Source: Alphaproteobacteria bacterium (GTDB lineage: Bacteria > Pseudomonadota > Alphaproteobacteria > Micropepsales > Micropepsaceae). Taken from it: a stretch of DNA of 64,000 nucleotides. The position numbers and the translations under genes are program-made. Under the pieces are notes generated by a model, which worked only from the letters and a program-made list of their open reading frames with translations, searched no databases and had not been told where the DNA came from. The stretch is from contig JAGWMG010000013.1 in NCBI GenBank assembly GCA_028871795.1, positions 1 through 64,000 of the forward strand, given 5' to 3'. Below are positions 43,687-52,184 of the stretch, piece by piece. The number at the start of each line of letters is the position of its first letter. Within the stretch, counting starts at the first letter, position 1.

Positions 43687-44462
43687 GCGCCGTCGTCTTC
43701 GAGAATGTCTCGCTGCGTTATGGCGCACGCACCGCGCTGAGCGACATTTCTTCGTGTTTCACGGCCGGTGCGGTGACGGGGATCGTCGGGCCGAACGGCG
43801 CTGGGAAGACCAGCCTGCTGCGGGCCGCCTTGGGACTGCTTCCGCTCGCCGGAGGGTCGATCCGTATCCTGGGCAGGCCGCTGGCCGATTGGCGGCGCCA
43901 GGAGCTGGCACGCGCGGCCACTTACCTGCCTCAAAGCGGCGATGCGAAATGGCCGATGCTGGCCGAGGAGGTGGTCATGCTTGGCCGCCTGCCGCATCGC
44001 GGCGCCTTTGCACCGCCGCAGGCCGCAGACTGGCTGGCGGTTCGCGAGGCGCTGGGTCGCTGCGACGCCGCCGACTTCGCACGCCGCCGCATGGACGAGT
44101 TCTCCGCGGGCGAACGGGCGCGCGTCTTGTTCGCGCGAGCGCTGGCCACCGGCGCGCCGATCCTTTTGGCCGACGAGCCGGCGGCGTTCCTCGATCCCGC
44201 CCATCAGCTTCACCTGATGGAGCTGCTGCGCGAAGAGGCGCGCCGCGGCGCCGCGGTGGCGGTGACCCTTCACGACCTGCCGCTGGCCACCCGCCATTGC
44301 GACGAGATCCTCGTGCTGCATCAGGGGCGTCTGGTGGCGGAAGGAGCGCCCGCCGCGGCGCTATCGGACGACACCTTGGCCCGGACCTTCGGTATCTCCG
44401 CGCTGCGCGTGAGGGACCCCGAAAGCGGACGGGACACGCTGGCGTCGTTCCGGCGGATTTAG
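43683..44462 (+). CDS. btuD: Vitamin B12 ABC transporter ATP-binding protein
   Basis: 259 aa from the ATG overlapping the btuC stop. Walker A 'GPNGAGKTSLL', a variant signature 'FSAGERARVLFARAL' and Walker B 'ILLADEPAAFLD' are present, with the H-loop 'TLHDLPLATRHCDE'. It belongs to the FepC/BtuD subfamily. It energises cobalamin import with BtuC and BtuF and is co-transcribed with btuC under riboswitch control. No tonB-dependent receptor (btuB) is in the window. Confidence 0.88.
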   Translation: MSAVVFENVSLRYGARTALSDISSCFTAGAVTGIVGPNGAGKTSLLRAALGLLPLAGGSIRILGRPLADWRRQELARAATYLPQSGDAKWPMLAEEVVMLGRLPHRGAFAPPQAADWLAVREALGRCDAADFARRRMDEFSAGERARVLFARALATGAPILLADEPAAFLDPAHQLHLMELLREEARRGAAVAVTLHDLPLATRHCDEILVLHQGRLVAEGAPAAALSDDTLARTFGISALRVRDPESGRDTLASFRRI

Positions 44463-44503
44463 GCTATTATCGGCCATCACACGCCATGCCTAGAGGACAC
44501 ATC

Positions 44504-45271
44504 ATGGACGACGATGACGGCCCGGACGCCCACTACAAGAAAGCCTTGCGCAAACTGCAGATCGAACTGGTGAAGCTACAGCGGCAGCTGATCGAAGACG
44601 GCGCCCGCGTGCTCGTCATCCTGGAAGGCCGCGATGGAGCCGGCAAGGACGGCACGATCAAGCGGTTGACGGAACATATGAGCCCGCGCGAGACCATCGT
44701 CCACGCGCCGGGCAAGCCCTCCGACCGCGAGGTCACCGAGTGGTATTTCCAGCGCTTCGTGCCCAACCTGCCGTCGGGCGGAGAATTCGTCGTCTTCAAC
44801 CGTTCCTGGTACAATCGCGCGGGCGTCGAGCGCGTCATGGGCTTCTGCACCAAGGCGCAGGCCAAGGATTTTCTTCGTGCGGTGGTGCCGTTCGAGGACA
44901 TGCTGATGCGCGACGGGTTGCACCTGCGCAAGTATTATCTCGACATCTCCAAAGCGGAACAGAAGGCGCGGCTGACGGCGCGCCACAAAGATCCGCTGAA
45001 ACAATGGAAGGTTTCGCCCGTCGACGAGGCGGCGCTTAAGAACTGGAAGCCCTACAGCAAGGCGCGCGACGCGATGTTCGAACGCACCAGTCATCCGCGC
45101 GCGCCATGGCGCGTGGTAATCGCCAACGACAAAAAGATCGCCCGCCTGGAGTTCCTGCGCGATCTGCTGGCCACCTTCGACTACCGCGGCAAAGACGAGA
45201 AGCTGTCGCAGGCGGACCGCTCCATCGTCTTCGAATGGTCGAAGGAGAAGCACAAGCTGATCGCGGCGTAG
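44504..45271 (+). CDS. ppk2: Polyphosphate kinase 2 family protein
   Basis: 255 aa. An AGAGGA site 6 nt upstream supports the ATG at 44504; an in-frame ATG at 44486 is less likely. The PPK2 Walker A 'EGRDGAGKDG' is at 41-50, the Walker-B/lid part reads 'FNRSWYNRAGVERVMGF', and 'KYYLDISKAEQKARL' with 'RHKDPLKQWKVSP' follows, as in one-domain PPK2 enzymes. They use polyphosphate to phosphorylate nucleoside di- or monophosphates. The class (I, II or III) cannot be decided by eye, though the length suits class I. It is separated from btuD by about 40 nt and is functionally unrelated. Confidence 0.9.
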   Translation: MDDDDGPDAHYKKALRKLQIELVKLQRQLIEDGARVLVILEGRDGAGKDGTIKRLTEHMSPRETIVHAPGKPSDREVTEWYFQRFVPNLPSGGEFVVFNRSWYNRAGVERVMGFCTKAQAKDFLRAVVPFEDMLMRDGLHLRKYYLDISKAEQKARLTARHKDPLKQWKVSPVDEAALKNWKPYSKARDAMFERTSHPRAPWRVVIANDKKIARLEFLRDLLATFDYRGKDEKLSQADRSIVFEWSKEKHKLIAA

Positions 45272-45323
45272 CGCGCGACGCATGACAGCCTCGGCTCGGC
45301 GCGGCCGCGAACTCTTGGAATTG

Positions 45324-45343
45324 GCGCAACGCTCCGGTTGCGC
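45324..45343. terminator. Terminator-like hairpin between ppk2 and the RND operon
   Basis: GCGCAAC and GTTGCGC (7 bp) enclose a 6-nt loop in the short gap between two convergent transcription units. There is no poly-T tract. Confidence 0.35.
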
Positions 45344-45356
45344 ATCCGTGCGCCGA

Positions 45357-48300
45357 TCACTTCGGAATGAAGCGCCCAAAGAACGTTTGCATCCGTTCGG
45401 CCCACGGATCGGTGTAACGCCGCCAAGGCGCCGACGGTGGGCTGTCGGGGTCGCGCAGCCAGACATAGATCGCCGGGATCACCAGCACCGTCAGCAGGGT
45501 CGAAGAGGCCAGCCCGAAGAGCAGCGAAATCGCCAGCCCCTGGAAGATCGGGTCGCTGAGGATGGTCGCCGCGCCGATCATCGCCGCCAAGGCGGTGAGC
45601 AGGATGGGGCGGAATCGCGTCGCGCCCGCGTCGAGCAGGACCTGGCGCAGGGGTTTGCCGCTTTCGCCTTTGCCGTGACGGATGAAATCCACCAGCAGGA
45701 TCGAATTGCGCACGATGATGCCGGCCAGCGCGATGAAGCCGATCATCGATGTGGCCGTGAAGGGGGCGCCGAACAGCCAGTGCCCGAGCACGATGCCGAT
45801 CAACGTCAGGGGAATGGGCGTCAGGATGACCAGCGGCAGCTTGAAGCTTCCGAACTGGGCGACGACGAGGACGTATATCCCCAGAAGCGCGACGATGAAC
45901 GCCGCCCCCATGTCGCGGAACGTGACATAGGTGACTTCCCACTCCCCGTCCCACAATAACGCAGGCGCGCTTTCGTCGTTGGGCTGGCCGTGGAACAGGA
46001 TGCGCGGCGGCGCGAGCCGGCCCCAGTTGTGCGATCTGACAAGATTGTCGACCGCGAACATGCCGTAGATCGGCGCTTCGTACTCGCCGGCGAGTTCGCC
46101 GGTGACCATGTCGGCGTAATGCAGGTCGCGGCGGAAGATCACCGGCGATCCCGCTTCGCGCGCGACGCTGACGATGTCGCCCAGCTCGACGACCGCCTTG
46201 TTGCCGGGTTGCGCATTGGCCGGCACGGGCGTCGAGGCCAGCTTCTGCGACCATGTGAGCTCGCTCTTCGGCATCCGCACGACGATTTCGATCGGGTTGC
46301 GGTCCTCGCCGCGGTGCGAATAGCCCACGGGCACGCCGCCGAGCAGCGCGCTCAGCGTGTCGTAGACGTCGCTCTGCTCGACGCCGAAATATTCCAGCTT
46401 GTCCTGGTCGATGGTGAGGCGCAGCCGCGGCCGCGGCCGGCCGTAGGAATCGTCGACATCGACGATGTACGGAACCGACTTGAACAGCTTTTTGATCTCT
46501 TCCGCCTCGGCCCGCCGCGTTTTCGCGTCCGGACCGTAGATTTCGGCGAGCAGCGTGGAGAGCACCGGCGGTCCGGGCGGCACCTCCACCACTTTCACAA
46601 CGGTGCCTTTCGGCAGCTTCAAGGCGTCGAGCTTGCGGCGCAGATCGAGCGCGATTTCGTGACTCTCGCGGTCGCGGTCTGATTTGTCGGCGAGGTTGAC
46701 CTGAAGTTCGCCCTGCTCCGGGTTCTGGCGCAGATAATAATGGCGCACCAGGCCGTTGAAATTGAACGGCGCGGGCGTGCCGGCATAAGCCTGGATCGAA
46801 CGCACTTCCGGCAAAGTCTCGACGACCGCCGCCGCTTCGAACAGGGCGCGCGAGGTGTCTTCCACGGCGGCGCCTTCCGGCAGGTCCACCAGGACTTCGA
46901 GTTCGGATTTGTTGTCGAACGGCAGCAGCTTCACCGTGACGTCCTTGGTAACGAACAGCATGCAGACCAGAACGGTGCCCCCGGCGACATAAGCGAGGAA
47001 TCTCTTGGCGTTCCTTTTCGAACTGACGACGGGTGTCGCGAGACGCCGGTAGAACCTGCCGATGGCGCCCTCGGTGTGGAATTCGCCCGGAGGCGGTCCT
47101 TTTCCTTTGCCCGCGAGATTGAGCAATGCCCACGGCGCGACCACCATTGCGACGAAGAACGAGAACAGCATCGCCGCCGATGCATTGGCCGGAATGGGCG
47201 CCATGTACGGCCCCATCATGCCGGAGACGAACAGCATCGGCAGCAGCGCGGCGATCACGGTCAGGGTCGCCACGATGGTGGGGTTTCCCACTTCCGCGAC
47301 AGCCGAAATAGCCGCTTGCAGCCGCGTGCGCCCGTCCCGCATGTCCCAATGGCGGGCGATGTTCTCCACCACGACGATGGCATCGTCGACCAGGATACCG
47401 ATGGAGAAAATCAGCGCGAACAGGCTGACGCGGTTGATCGTGTAGCCCATCAGGTTCGCGGCGAAGAGGGTCAGCAGGATCGTGGTCGGGATGACGATCA
47501 ACGTCACGGTCGCCTCGCGCCAGCCGATCACAAATCCAATCAGCAGCACGATCGAGACCGTCGCCAGCGCCAGGTGGAAGAGGAGTTCGTTGGCCTTGTC
47601 GTTCGCGGTCTTGCCGTAATCGCGCGTGACTTCGACATTGACGTCGCCGGGTATGATGCGTCCCTTCAGCGCGGCGGCTTGCCGGATGAGCTGCTCGGCC
47701 ACCACGACGGCGTTGGCGCCGGGCCGTTTGGCAAAGGCGACGCTCACGGCGGGCGCCGTCGACCATGCGTTCCTTCCCATGCGGTTTATCGACCAGACAT
47801 GATGTTCCGCCGGACTGGGGCCGATGACGACCTTTGCCAGGTCGCGCACGTAGACCGGCCGGCCATCGCGCGTGGCGACCAGCAGAAGGCCGATGTCCGG
47901 CACGCCGGTAAGCGTCCTGCCGGCGACCGCCTGCAACATGCGGCCGCCGTCGCGCAACTGCCCCGCCAGGAAGGAGCGGTTGGCGCCCTGGATCTTCGCT
48001 TCGAGCTGCTGGAGCGTGACGCCGTAAAGCGCCAGCTTCTCGGGATCGGGTTCGACGCTGATCTCGTCGGCGGAGCCGCCCTGGATGTAGGTGAGGCCGA
48101 CATTGTCGACCTTGGCGAGTTCCGCCTGCACCTTCGTCGCCAGGGCGAAGAGGTCCTTTTCGTTCCAGCGGGCGGCGGCCTCCGGCTTGGGCGACAGGGT
48201 CAGGACCGCAACGGCCACGTCGTTGATGCCGCGGCCGACGATCAACGGCTCGGGAATACCCAGCGGGATTTTGTCGTAGTTGGCGCGGATTTTCGCCTGC

Positions 48301-48638
48301 ACGCGCAGGATCGCGTCGTCGGCGTTCGTGCCGGTGAAGAAACGCGCGGTGACCAGCACCCGGTCGTCCTGCGTCTGGCTGTAGACGTGTTCGACGCCGT
48401 AGATGCCCTTGACGATCTCTTCCAGCGGCTTGGTGACAAGCTCGGCGGCGTCGGGCGCTTTCAACCCGTTCGCCGTCACGAAGATGTCCACCATCGGGAC
48501 GCTGATCTGCGGCTCCTCCTCGCGCGGGATCGTCGCCAGCGCGACCAGGCCGAAGACGATGGCGGCGAGCAGAAAGAGCGGCGTCAGCGGCGATTGTATG
48601 GTCGCGCGCGTCAGCCGCCCCGAGAATCCCAGGTTCAT
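45357..48638 (-). CDS. RND-family efflux transporter permease (AcrB/MMPL-like)
   Basis: 1093 aa, the usual size of RND inner-membrane pumps. It starts 'SGRLTRATIQSPLTPLFLL', has the TM4 motif 'GILVDDAIVVVENIARH' with the proton-relay aspartate pair, and 'GFIALAGIIVRNSILLVDFI' in the second half. Large periplasmic porter domains separate the membrane blocks. It overlaps the adaptor gene by 4 nt and lies in an operon led by an ArsR repressor and a rhodanese, so expression probably responds to sulfide, persulfide or a related stress. No outer-membrane factor is adjacent. Substrate unknown. Confidence 0.9.
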   Translation of the reverse strand: MNLGFSGRLTRATIQSPLTPLFLLAAIVFGLVALATIPREEEPQISVPMVDIFVTANGLKAPDAAELVTKPLEEIVKGIYGVEHVYSQTQDDRVLVTARFFTGTNADDAILRVQAKIRANYDKIPLGIPEPLIVGRGINDVAVAVLTLSPKPEAAARWNEKDLFALATKVQAELAKVDNVGLTYIQGGSADEISVEPDPEKLALYGVTLQQLEAKIQGANRSFLAGQLRDGGRMLQAVAGRTLTGVPDIGLLLVATRDGRPVYVRDLAKVVIGPSPAEHHVWSINRMGRNAWSTAPAVSVAFAKRPGANAVVVAEQLIRQAAALKGRIIPGDVNVEVTRDYGKTANDKANELLFHLALATVSIVLLIGFVIGWREATVTLIVIPTTILLTLFAANLMGYTINRVSLFALIFSIGILVDDAIVVVENIARHWDMRDGRTRLQAAISAVAEVGNPTIVATLTVIAALLPMLFVSGMMGPYMAPIPANASAAMLFSFFVAMVVAPWALLNLAGKGKGPPPGEFHTEGAIGRFYRRLATPVVSSKRNAKRFLAYVAGGTVLVCMLFVTKDVTVKLLPFDNKSELEVLVDLPEGAAVEDTSRALFEAAAVVETLPEVRSIQAYAGTPAPFNFNGLVRHYYLRQNPEQGELQVNLADKSDRDRESHEIALDLRRKLDALKLPKGTVVKVVEVPPGPPVLSTLLAEIYGPDAKTRRAEAEEIKKLFKSVPYIVDVDDSYGRPRPRLRLTIDQDKLEYFGVEQSDVYDTLSALLGGVPVGYSHRGEDRNPIEIVVRMPKSELTWSQKLASTPVPANAQPGNKAVVELGDIVSVAREAGSPVIFRRDLHYADMVTGELAGEYEAPIYGMFAVDNLVRSHNWGRLAPPRILFHGQPNDESAPALLWDGEWEVTYVTFRDMGAAFIVALLGIYVLVVAQFGSFKLPLVILTPIPLTLIGIVLGHWLFGAPFTATSMIGFIALAGIIVRNSILLVDFIRHGKGESGKPLRQVLLDAGATRFRPILLTALAAMIGAATILSDPIFQGLAISLLFGLASSTLLTVLVIPAIYVWLRDPDSPPSAPWRRYTDPWAERMQTFFGRFIPK

Positions 48639-49636
48639 GGCGCGAGAAGCCTGTCGCCGGCGGCCAATCCGGAAAGGATTTCGATGCCGTCGCGCCGCTC
48701 GGGCGTATGGATCTCCTCCCCGCGCTGCACCGGCACGTCGATCGCTTCGCCCGTTGCCAGCCGCAGCTTGACGTAATCGATGCCGGAGCGCGTGACGATG
48801 AAGCGCGCCGGAACCACGATGGCCCGACGCCGGCCGGCCGACACCCAGACGCGGACCCGTTCGCCGACGAAATAATCGCTGAAGCCCGCCACCGTCGCAT
48901 CCGCCACGACGCGGCCGTTGTCGATCTGGGGATAGACGAGCTTGATGGTGCCGAAACGCGGGCCATCGAGTCCCATATCGCTGCCGTCCAACCGGACCGG
49001 ATCGCCGACATGGATATAGCGCGCATGGTGCTCGGGGATTTCGAGTCGCAGCACGAAATCCTGTTCCGCCACGGTTGCCACCGTGTCGCCCTGCATCAGC
49101 ACGGTTCCAGCCGTGACGGGAACGGTAATCACGCGTCCCGCAGTCGGCGCCAGGATTTGGCCCTCGACCGTTTGCTGCTGGATGACGGCCCTTTGCGCGT
49201 TCAGCGAGCGCACGTTCGATGCCGCGACGTTATAGGTCGTGCGCGCCTGATCGTAGGCATTCTTGGCGATGGCGCCTGCCGCGATGAGCCTCTGCGCGCG
49301 CTGATAGTCGAGCTGCGCCTGCGCCAGTTGCGCCTGCGCGGCCTGTACCTGCGCGCTGTAGGAATTCACCTGCAGCGCCAGCTTCGGGTCACCGACGGTA
49401 GCGATCAACTGCCCCTGCTCGACGCGGTCGCCCTGCTTGACGTGAAGTTCGATGATCGTGCCGCCGATCCGCGCCCGCGCCGGAACGACATTTGCGGATT
49501 CGATGGTGGCAAACACCGCCTTTTCGTCGGCGACGGACGACTGCGCCACAAGATAGGTCGGCGGCGGGGGCGTCGCTTGGTGCACGGGTGCGCCAAATCC
49601 GAAGAATGCGAGAATGCCGGCGAAGAGATTTCTCAT
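48635..49636 (-). CDS. RND efflux periplasmic adaptor subunit (HlyD/MFP family)
   Basis: 333 aa. An N-terminal hydrophobic stretch ('LFAGILAFFGFGAP') acts as signal or anchor. The barrel-sandwich/lipoyl part has 'RIGGTIIELHVKQGDRVEQGQLIATVGDP', in segments 'IIELHVKQGDRVEQGQ', then an alpha-hairpin with 'AQLAQAQLDYQRAQRL', and 'TAGRVITVPVTAGTVL' completes the second lipoyl half. It bridges the pump to an outer-membrane channel. It follows the rhodanese gene by 9 nt and overlaps the pump gene. Confidence 0.88.
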   Translation of the reverse strand: MRNLFAGILAFFGFGAPVHQATPPPPTYLVAQSSVADEKAVFATIESANVVPARARIGGTIIELHVKQGDRVEQGQLIATVGDPKLALQVNSYSAQVQAAQAQLAQAQLDYQRAQRLIAAGAIAKNAYDQARTTYNVAASNVRSLNAQRAVIQQQTVEGQILAPTAGRVITVPVTAGTVLMQGDTVATVAEQDFVLRLEIPEHHARYIHVGDPVRLDGSDMGLDGPRFGTIKLVYPQIDNGRVVADATVAGFSDYFVGERVRVWVSAGRRRAIVVPARFIVTRSGIDYVKLRLATGEAIDVPVQRGEEIHTPERRDGIEILSGLAAGDRLLAP

Positions 49637-49645
49637 TGGAGCACC

Positions 49646-49993
49646 TTATCGGCGGCGTATCCGGCCTGTTGAGGGATCGACGGCGACGGTGGGAAGTCCG
49701 GCCGCCTTCCACGCCTGAAGGCCGCCCTTCAAATGGCCGTCGTGGCGCAGTCCCGCCTTTTTGCAGGCCGCGACGGCCTTTGCCGAGCGGATGCCGGAAC
49801 CGCATTGGAAGACAACGGTGCGCCCGCCGCAGTCGGGCAGGGCGCGGGGATCGAAAGTGGAAAGCGGAAACAGTAGCGCGCCGGGAATGCGCTCCGCCGC
49901 ATATTCATGCGGTTCGCGCACATCGATCAGAAGGATGGCGTCGTTTTCAAGCCCGCGCGCCACGTCGGCGGCGGTCAGATTCCTGATTGTCAT
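49646..49993 (-). CDS. Single-domain rhodanese-like sulfurtransferase
   Basis: 115 aa from the ATG at 49993, which overlaps the repressor stop by 4 nt. Key segments are 'LLIDVREPHEYAAERIPGA' in the first half and the active-site loop 'CGSGIRS' with Cys64. Rhodaneses move sulfane sulfur from persulfides or thiosulfate to thiol acceptors. Adjacent to a two-cysteine ArsR repressor, it likely handles reactive sulfur species as in BigR and SqrR operons. No persulfide dioxygenase (Blh) is present here, which is the usual partner. Confidence 0.88.
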   Translation of the reverse strand: MTIRNLTAADVARGLENDAILLIDVREPHEYAAERIPGALLFPLSTFDPRALPDCGGRTVVFQCGSGIRSAKAVAACKKAGLRHDGHLKGGLQAWKAAGLPTVAVDPSTGRIRRR

Positions 49994-50346
49994 TGGCGCG
50001 CTTTCCTGTTGGATGCTGCGGTGTGCACGGGCTTGCAGATCGACGCCGGAGCGCAATAGATTTGATAGAGCGTCTCCAGCAGCTTCCGTGCCGGCGCGCT
50101 GGCGATCGCGTACCAGATCGTCTGTCCGTCGCGCCGGGTGGAAACGAGGCCGTCCTTGCGCAGCAGGGCGAGGTGCTGAGACACCGTCGAATCGCGCAGC
50201 GAGAGGAAGCCCGCGAGCTCGCCCACCGAACGTTCGCCGTCAATCAACTGGCAGAGGATGGTCAGGCGGTGCCGGTTGGCGATCGCCTTGAGGAGTTCCT
50301 CGGCTTCGCCCGCGGAGGTCAGCATCTGGTCGGGATTAATTTTCAT
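49990..50346 (-). CDS. ArsR-family repressor, BigR/SqrR-like two-cysteine sensor
   Basis: 118 aa from the ATG at 50346. The open frame extends to 50382 but would translate through the promoter and operator. The winged helix contains 'HRLTILCQLI', 'SVGELAGFLSLRDSTVSQHLALLRKDGL' in two parts, and 'RRDGQTIWYAI'. Cys32 and Cys98 are 66 residues apart, the same spacing I recall for the persulfide-sensing pairs of BigR (42/108) and SqrR (41/107). This supports a persulfide-responsive repressor. It is first in the operon and translationally coupled to the rhodanese. Sensing of persulfide is inferred, not shown. Confidence 0.85.
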   Translation of the reverse strand: MKINPDQMLTSAGEAEELLKAIANRHRLTILCQLIDGERSVGELAGFLSLRDSTVSQHLALLRKDGLVSTRRDGQTIWYAIASAPARKLLETLYQIYCAPASICKPVHTAASNRKARQ

Positions 50347-50353
50347 ACTTGCG

Positions 50354-50382
50354 TATATACGATATAGCGTATATATAGTCAA
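50354..50382. promoter_or_regulatory. Divergent promoters with palindromic operator
   Basis: TATATACG (50354-50361) and CGTATATA (50368-50375) are perfect 8-bp arms around a 6-bp centre. On the minus strand TTGACT (50382-50377) and TATATA (50359-50354) form a -35/-10 pair with 17-bp spacing; transcription would begin near 50347, one base from the repressor ATG, so the mRNA may be leaderless. On the plus strand TTGCGT (50349-50354) and TATATA (50372-50377), also 17 bp apart, could drive the membrane protein. Repressor bound here would block both. Confidence 0.75.
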
Positions 50383-50418
50383 GCGCCGAGATCAGACGTT
50401 CAAAAGGAGAACCCAGCC

Positions 50419-50622
50419 ATGAACATCGATCGTGCCGTCTTCGCCTTTGCCGGAAGCGTCGTGCTTGCGGGACTGGCGCTTGCACAGCTCTACAGCCCCT
50501 GGTGGCTGTTGTTGACCGCCTTTGCCGGCCTCAACATGTTTCAGGCCGCCTTCACGGGCTTCTGTCTTGCTGCCGTCGCGTTCCGAAAGCTGGGCCTGAA
50601 GCCGGGAAACGCGTTCGCTTGA
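50419..50622 (+). CDS. YgaP-like transmembrane-domain protein (DUF2892)
   Basis: 67 aa with AAAGGAG at about 50402. Two hydrophobic helices ('AVFAFAGSVVLAGLALAQLY' and 'WWLLLTAFAGLNMFQAAFT') connected by a Pro-containing turn, then 'GFCLAAVAFRKLGLKPG', match the DUF2892/YgaP membrane domain, which in E. coli YgaP is fused to a rhodanese. Here the rhodanese is encoded separately on the opposite strand under the same operator, so the two may work as a split YgaP system. 'GFC' has a cysteine in the position where YgaP-type domains often have one. Confidence 0.75.
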   Translation: MNIDRAVFAFAGSVVLAGLALAQLYSPWWLLLTAFAGLNMFQAAFTGFCLAAVAFRKLGLKPGNAFA

Positions 50623-50675
50623 GGTCCGGCCCCTGCGTCCGGCCGAAGCAAACGTTTTGCCGCTTCGAGCGATAA

Positions 50676-51230
50676 TCAGGAACCCACCACCGCGAGCATC
50701 CGCGCGGCGCTGTCTCCCAGCCCGTGGAAGGTATGGGGATGCGAGGAATCGAGATAGGCGCTGTCGCCTTGTTCCAGCCTGTAGCGGCGGCCGTCGTAGA
50801 ACAGCTCCACCGCGCCCTCGACGACGTACACGAATTCCTGCCCGTCATGGGTGATCGGCACGCCCCGGGCCGCCTTGGGATCGAAGCGCAAGAGGAAAGG
50901 CTCCATCACATGCCCCGCGGTGCCGGGCCGGGTCAGCGAACCGTAGGCGTAGCTCTGCTCGGTGTCGCCCTGTTCGCCCGAGAGCGAATCGCCAGAGCGG
51001 CAGATCGTCAGGGATTCGGAAACCGTGCCGCCGCCGTGCAGCAGTCCTTCGATCTTCGATCCGAGCACGCGCGAGAGCTGTATCACCGCGCCGATGGAGG
51101 GAACGGCGCGGCCCTCCTCGTAGGCGCCGAGCCGCTCCGCGTCGATGCCGGTCAGCTTGCACACCTGCGCGAGCGTCAGGTCCTGCGCCTCGCGCAGCTT
51201 CTTGATCCTTTCGCCGACATACTTTCTCAT
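50676..51230 (-). CDS. XRE-family transcriptional regulator with cupin domain
   Basis: 184 aa. The N-terminal helix-turn-helix is 'DLTLAQVCKLTGIDAERLGAYEEG' in two pieces, and a C-terminal RmlC-like cupin ('AARGVPITHDGQEFVYVVEG', 'YRLEQGDSAYLDSSHPHTFHGLG') may bind a small ligand. Such HTH-cupin proteins regulate adjacent metabolic genes. It is last in the oxidoreductase operon, 24 nt after the beta subunit gene, so it probably controls that operon in response to a 2-oxoacid or a related metabolite. That is inference from position. Confidence 0.85.
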   Translation of the reverse strand: MRKYVGERIKKLREAQDLTLAQVCKLTGIDAERLGAYEEGRAVPSIGAVIQLSRVLGSKIEGLLHGGGTVSESLTICRSGDSLSGEQGDTEQSYAYGSLTRPGTAGHVMEPFLLRFDPKAARGVPITHDGQEFVYVVEGAVELFYDGRRYRLEQGDSAYLDSSHPHTFHGLGDSAARMLAVVGS

Positions 51231-51254
51231 GGGCGGTCCTCGATGTTGATCGGA

Positions 51255-52184
51255 TCAGGCGTTGCGCCGGGCAGGAACGATCCTGCCTGAGAGCGCGCGC
51301 AGATTCTGCCAGGTGCGGTCTATGGCCGGGCGCAGGTCGGAGGCCGCGAGCCCCGATTTCTGGAAGCGGCGCTGCAAGGACAAATACATATTCAGAGCTT
51401 CGTCGGAGAAATCCGGCTCGATGTTCACTACATAGCGCCTGCCGTCGAAGATTTCGTACACCGGGAACAGGCCGGAACGCACCGCCAACCGCACCAGTTC
51501 CAGGCCCAGCGCAGGCTCCGACTTCCATCCGGTGGGACAAGGCGAGAGCACATGCAGAAAGCGGAAGCCCTTGAGATCGAGCGCCAAACGCAGCTTGCGA
51601 AGGGTGTCCTCCGCGTGGGCGAGCGATAGCGAGGCGGCGTATGGGATGCGGTGCGCCGCCATGACGGCGAGGATGTCCTTTTTCTGTTCCGCTTTGCCAT
51701 CGGGCGTGTTGGTCGTGACGGCGCCGGCAGGGGTGGCGGAAGAACGCTGTCCGCCGGTGTTGCCGTAGATCTCGTTGTCGTAGCAGATGTAGAGCACGTC
51801 CTCGTTGCGTTCCGCCGCCGCCGACAAGCTGGCAAAACCGATGTCGAAGGTGCCGCCGTCTCCGGCCAGACAAATCACGCGCAGGTCTTCCCCGTTGAGC
51901 TGCGCCACGCTGGCAACCCCGCTCGCCGATGCGGGGGCCGAAGCGAAGGTGGTCATCAGCGTGGGTACGCCAAAGGTGCTCTGCGGAAAGGTTCCGCCGG
52001 CTACCGCCGCGCAGCTGGCCGGAATGATGAGCTGCACGGGCCGCTCCGCCACGGCGTGCCGCAGCATCTGCATCAGGTTGGACATGCCGCAGCCGCCGCA
52101 GTTGGTGTTGCCCTTGCGAAACAGGGGTTCGGCGCGATCCAAAGCAGTCTGCACCATACCGCCAAGTGCCGGTTCGTTCATCAC
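51255..52184 (-). CDS. 2-oxoacid:ferredoxin oxidoreductase, beta subunit
   Basis: 309 aa. The N-terminal iron-sulfur segment 'NTNCGGCGMSN' and the ThDP-binding stretch 'CLAGDGGTFDIGFASL' ending in 'CYDNEIYGNTGGQ' are typical of PorB/VorB subunits. It catalyses, with the alpha and gamma parts, oxidative decarboxylation of pyruvate or another 2-oxoacid to the acyl-CoA with reduction of ferredoxin, or the reverse. It overlaps the alpha gene by 4 nt. Pyruvate is the most likely substrate but not proven. Confidence 0.88.
   Translation of the reverse strand: MMNEPALGGMVQTALDRAEPLFRKGNTNCGGCGMSNLMQMLRHAVAERPVQLIIPASCAAVAGGTFPQSTFGVPTLMTTFASAPASASGVASVAQLNGEDLRVICLAGDGGTFDIGFASLSAAAERNEDVLYICYDNEIYGNTGGQRSSATPAGAVTTNTPDGKAEQKKDILAVMAAHRIPYAASLSLAHAEDTLRKLRLALDLKGFRFLHVLSPCPTGWKSEPALGLELVRLAVRSGLFPVYEIFDGRRYVVNIEPDFSDEALNMYLSLQRRFQKSGLAASDLRPAIDRTWQNLRALSGRIVPARRNA

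Noticed and set aside
42664..44462. Siderophore or haem uptake system
   Set aside because: FecCD-type permeases serve several ligands, but the cobalamin riboswitch directly upstream decides for vitamin B12.
45181..49026. A 1281-codon open frame antisense to the RND pump and adaptor; similar 1154- and 1173-codon frames antisense to mfd (28239-31703) and to the TPR/acyl-CoA dehydrogenase region (35084-38605)
   Set aside because: Long antisense frames are expected opposite GC-rich genes. They are Arg/His/Gln-rich, have no domains, and the opposite strands encode clear families.
49990..50382. Longer ArsR protein starting at 50382
   Set aside because: Its first 12 codons overlap the promoter and operator palindrome; the ATG at 50346 gives the usual family start.
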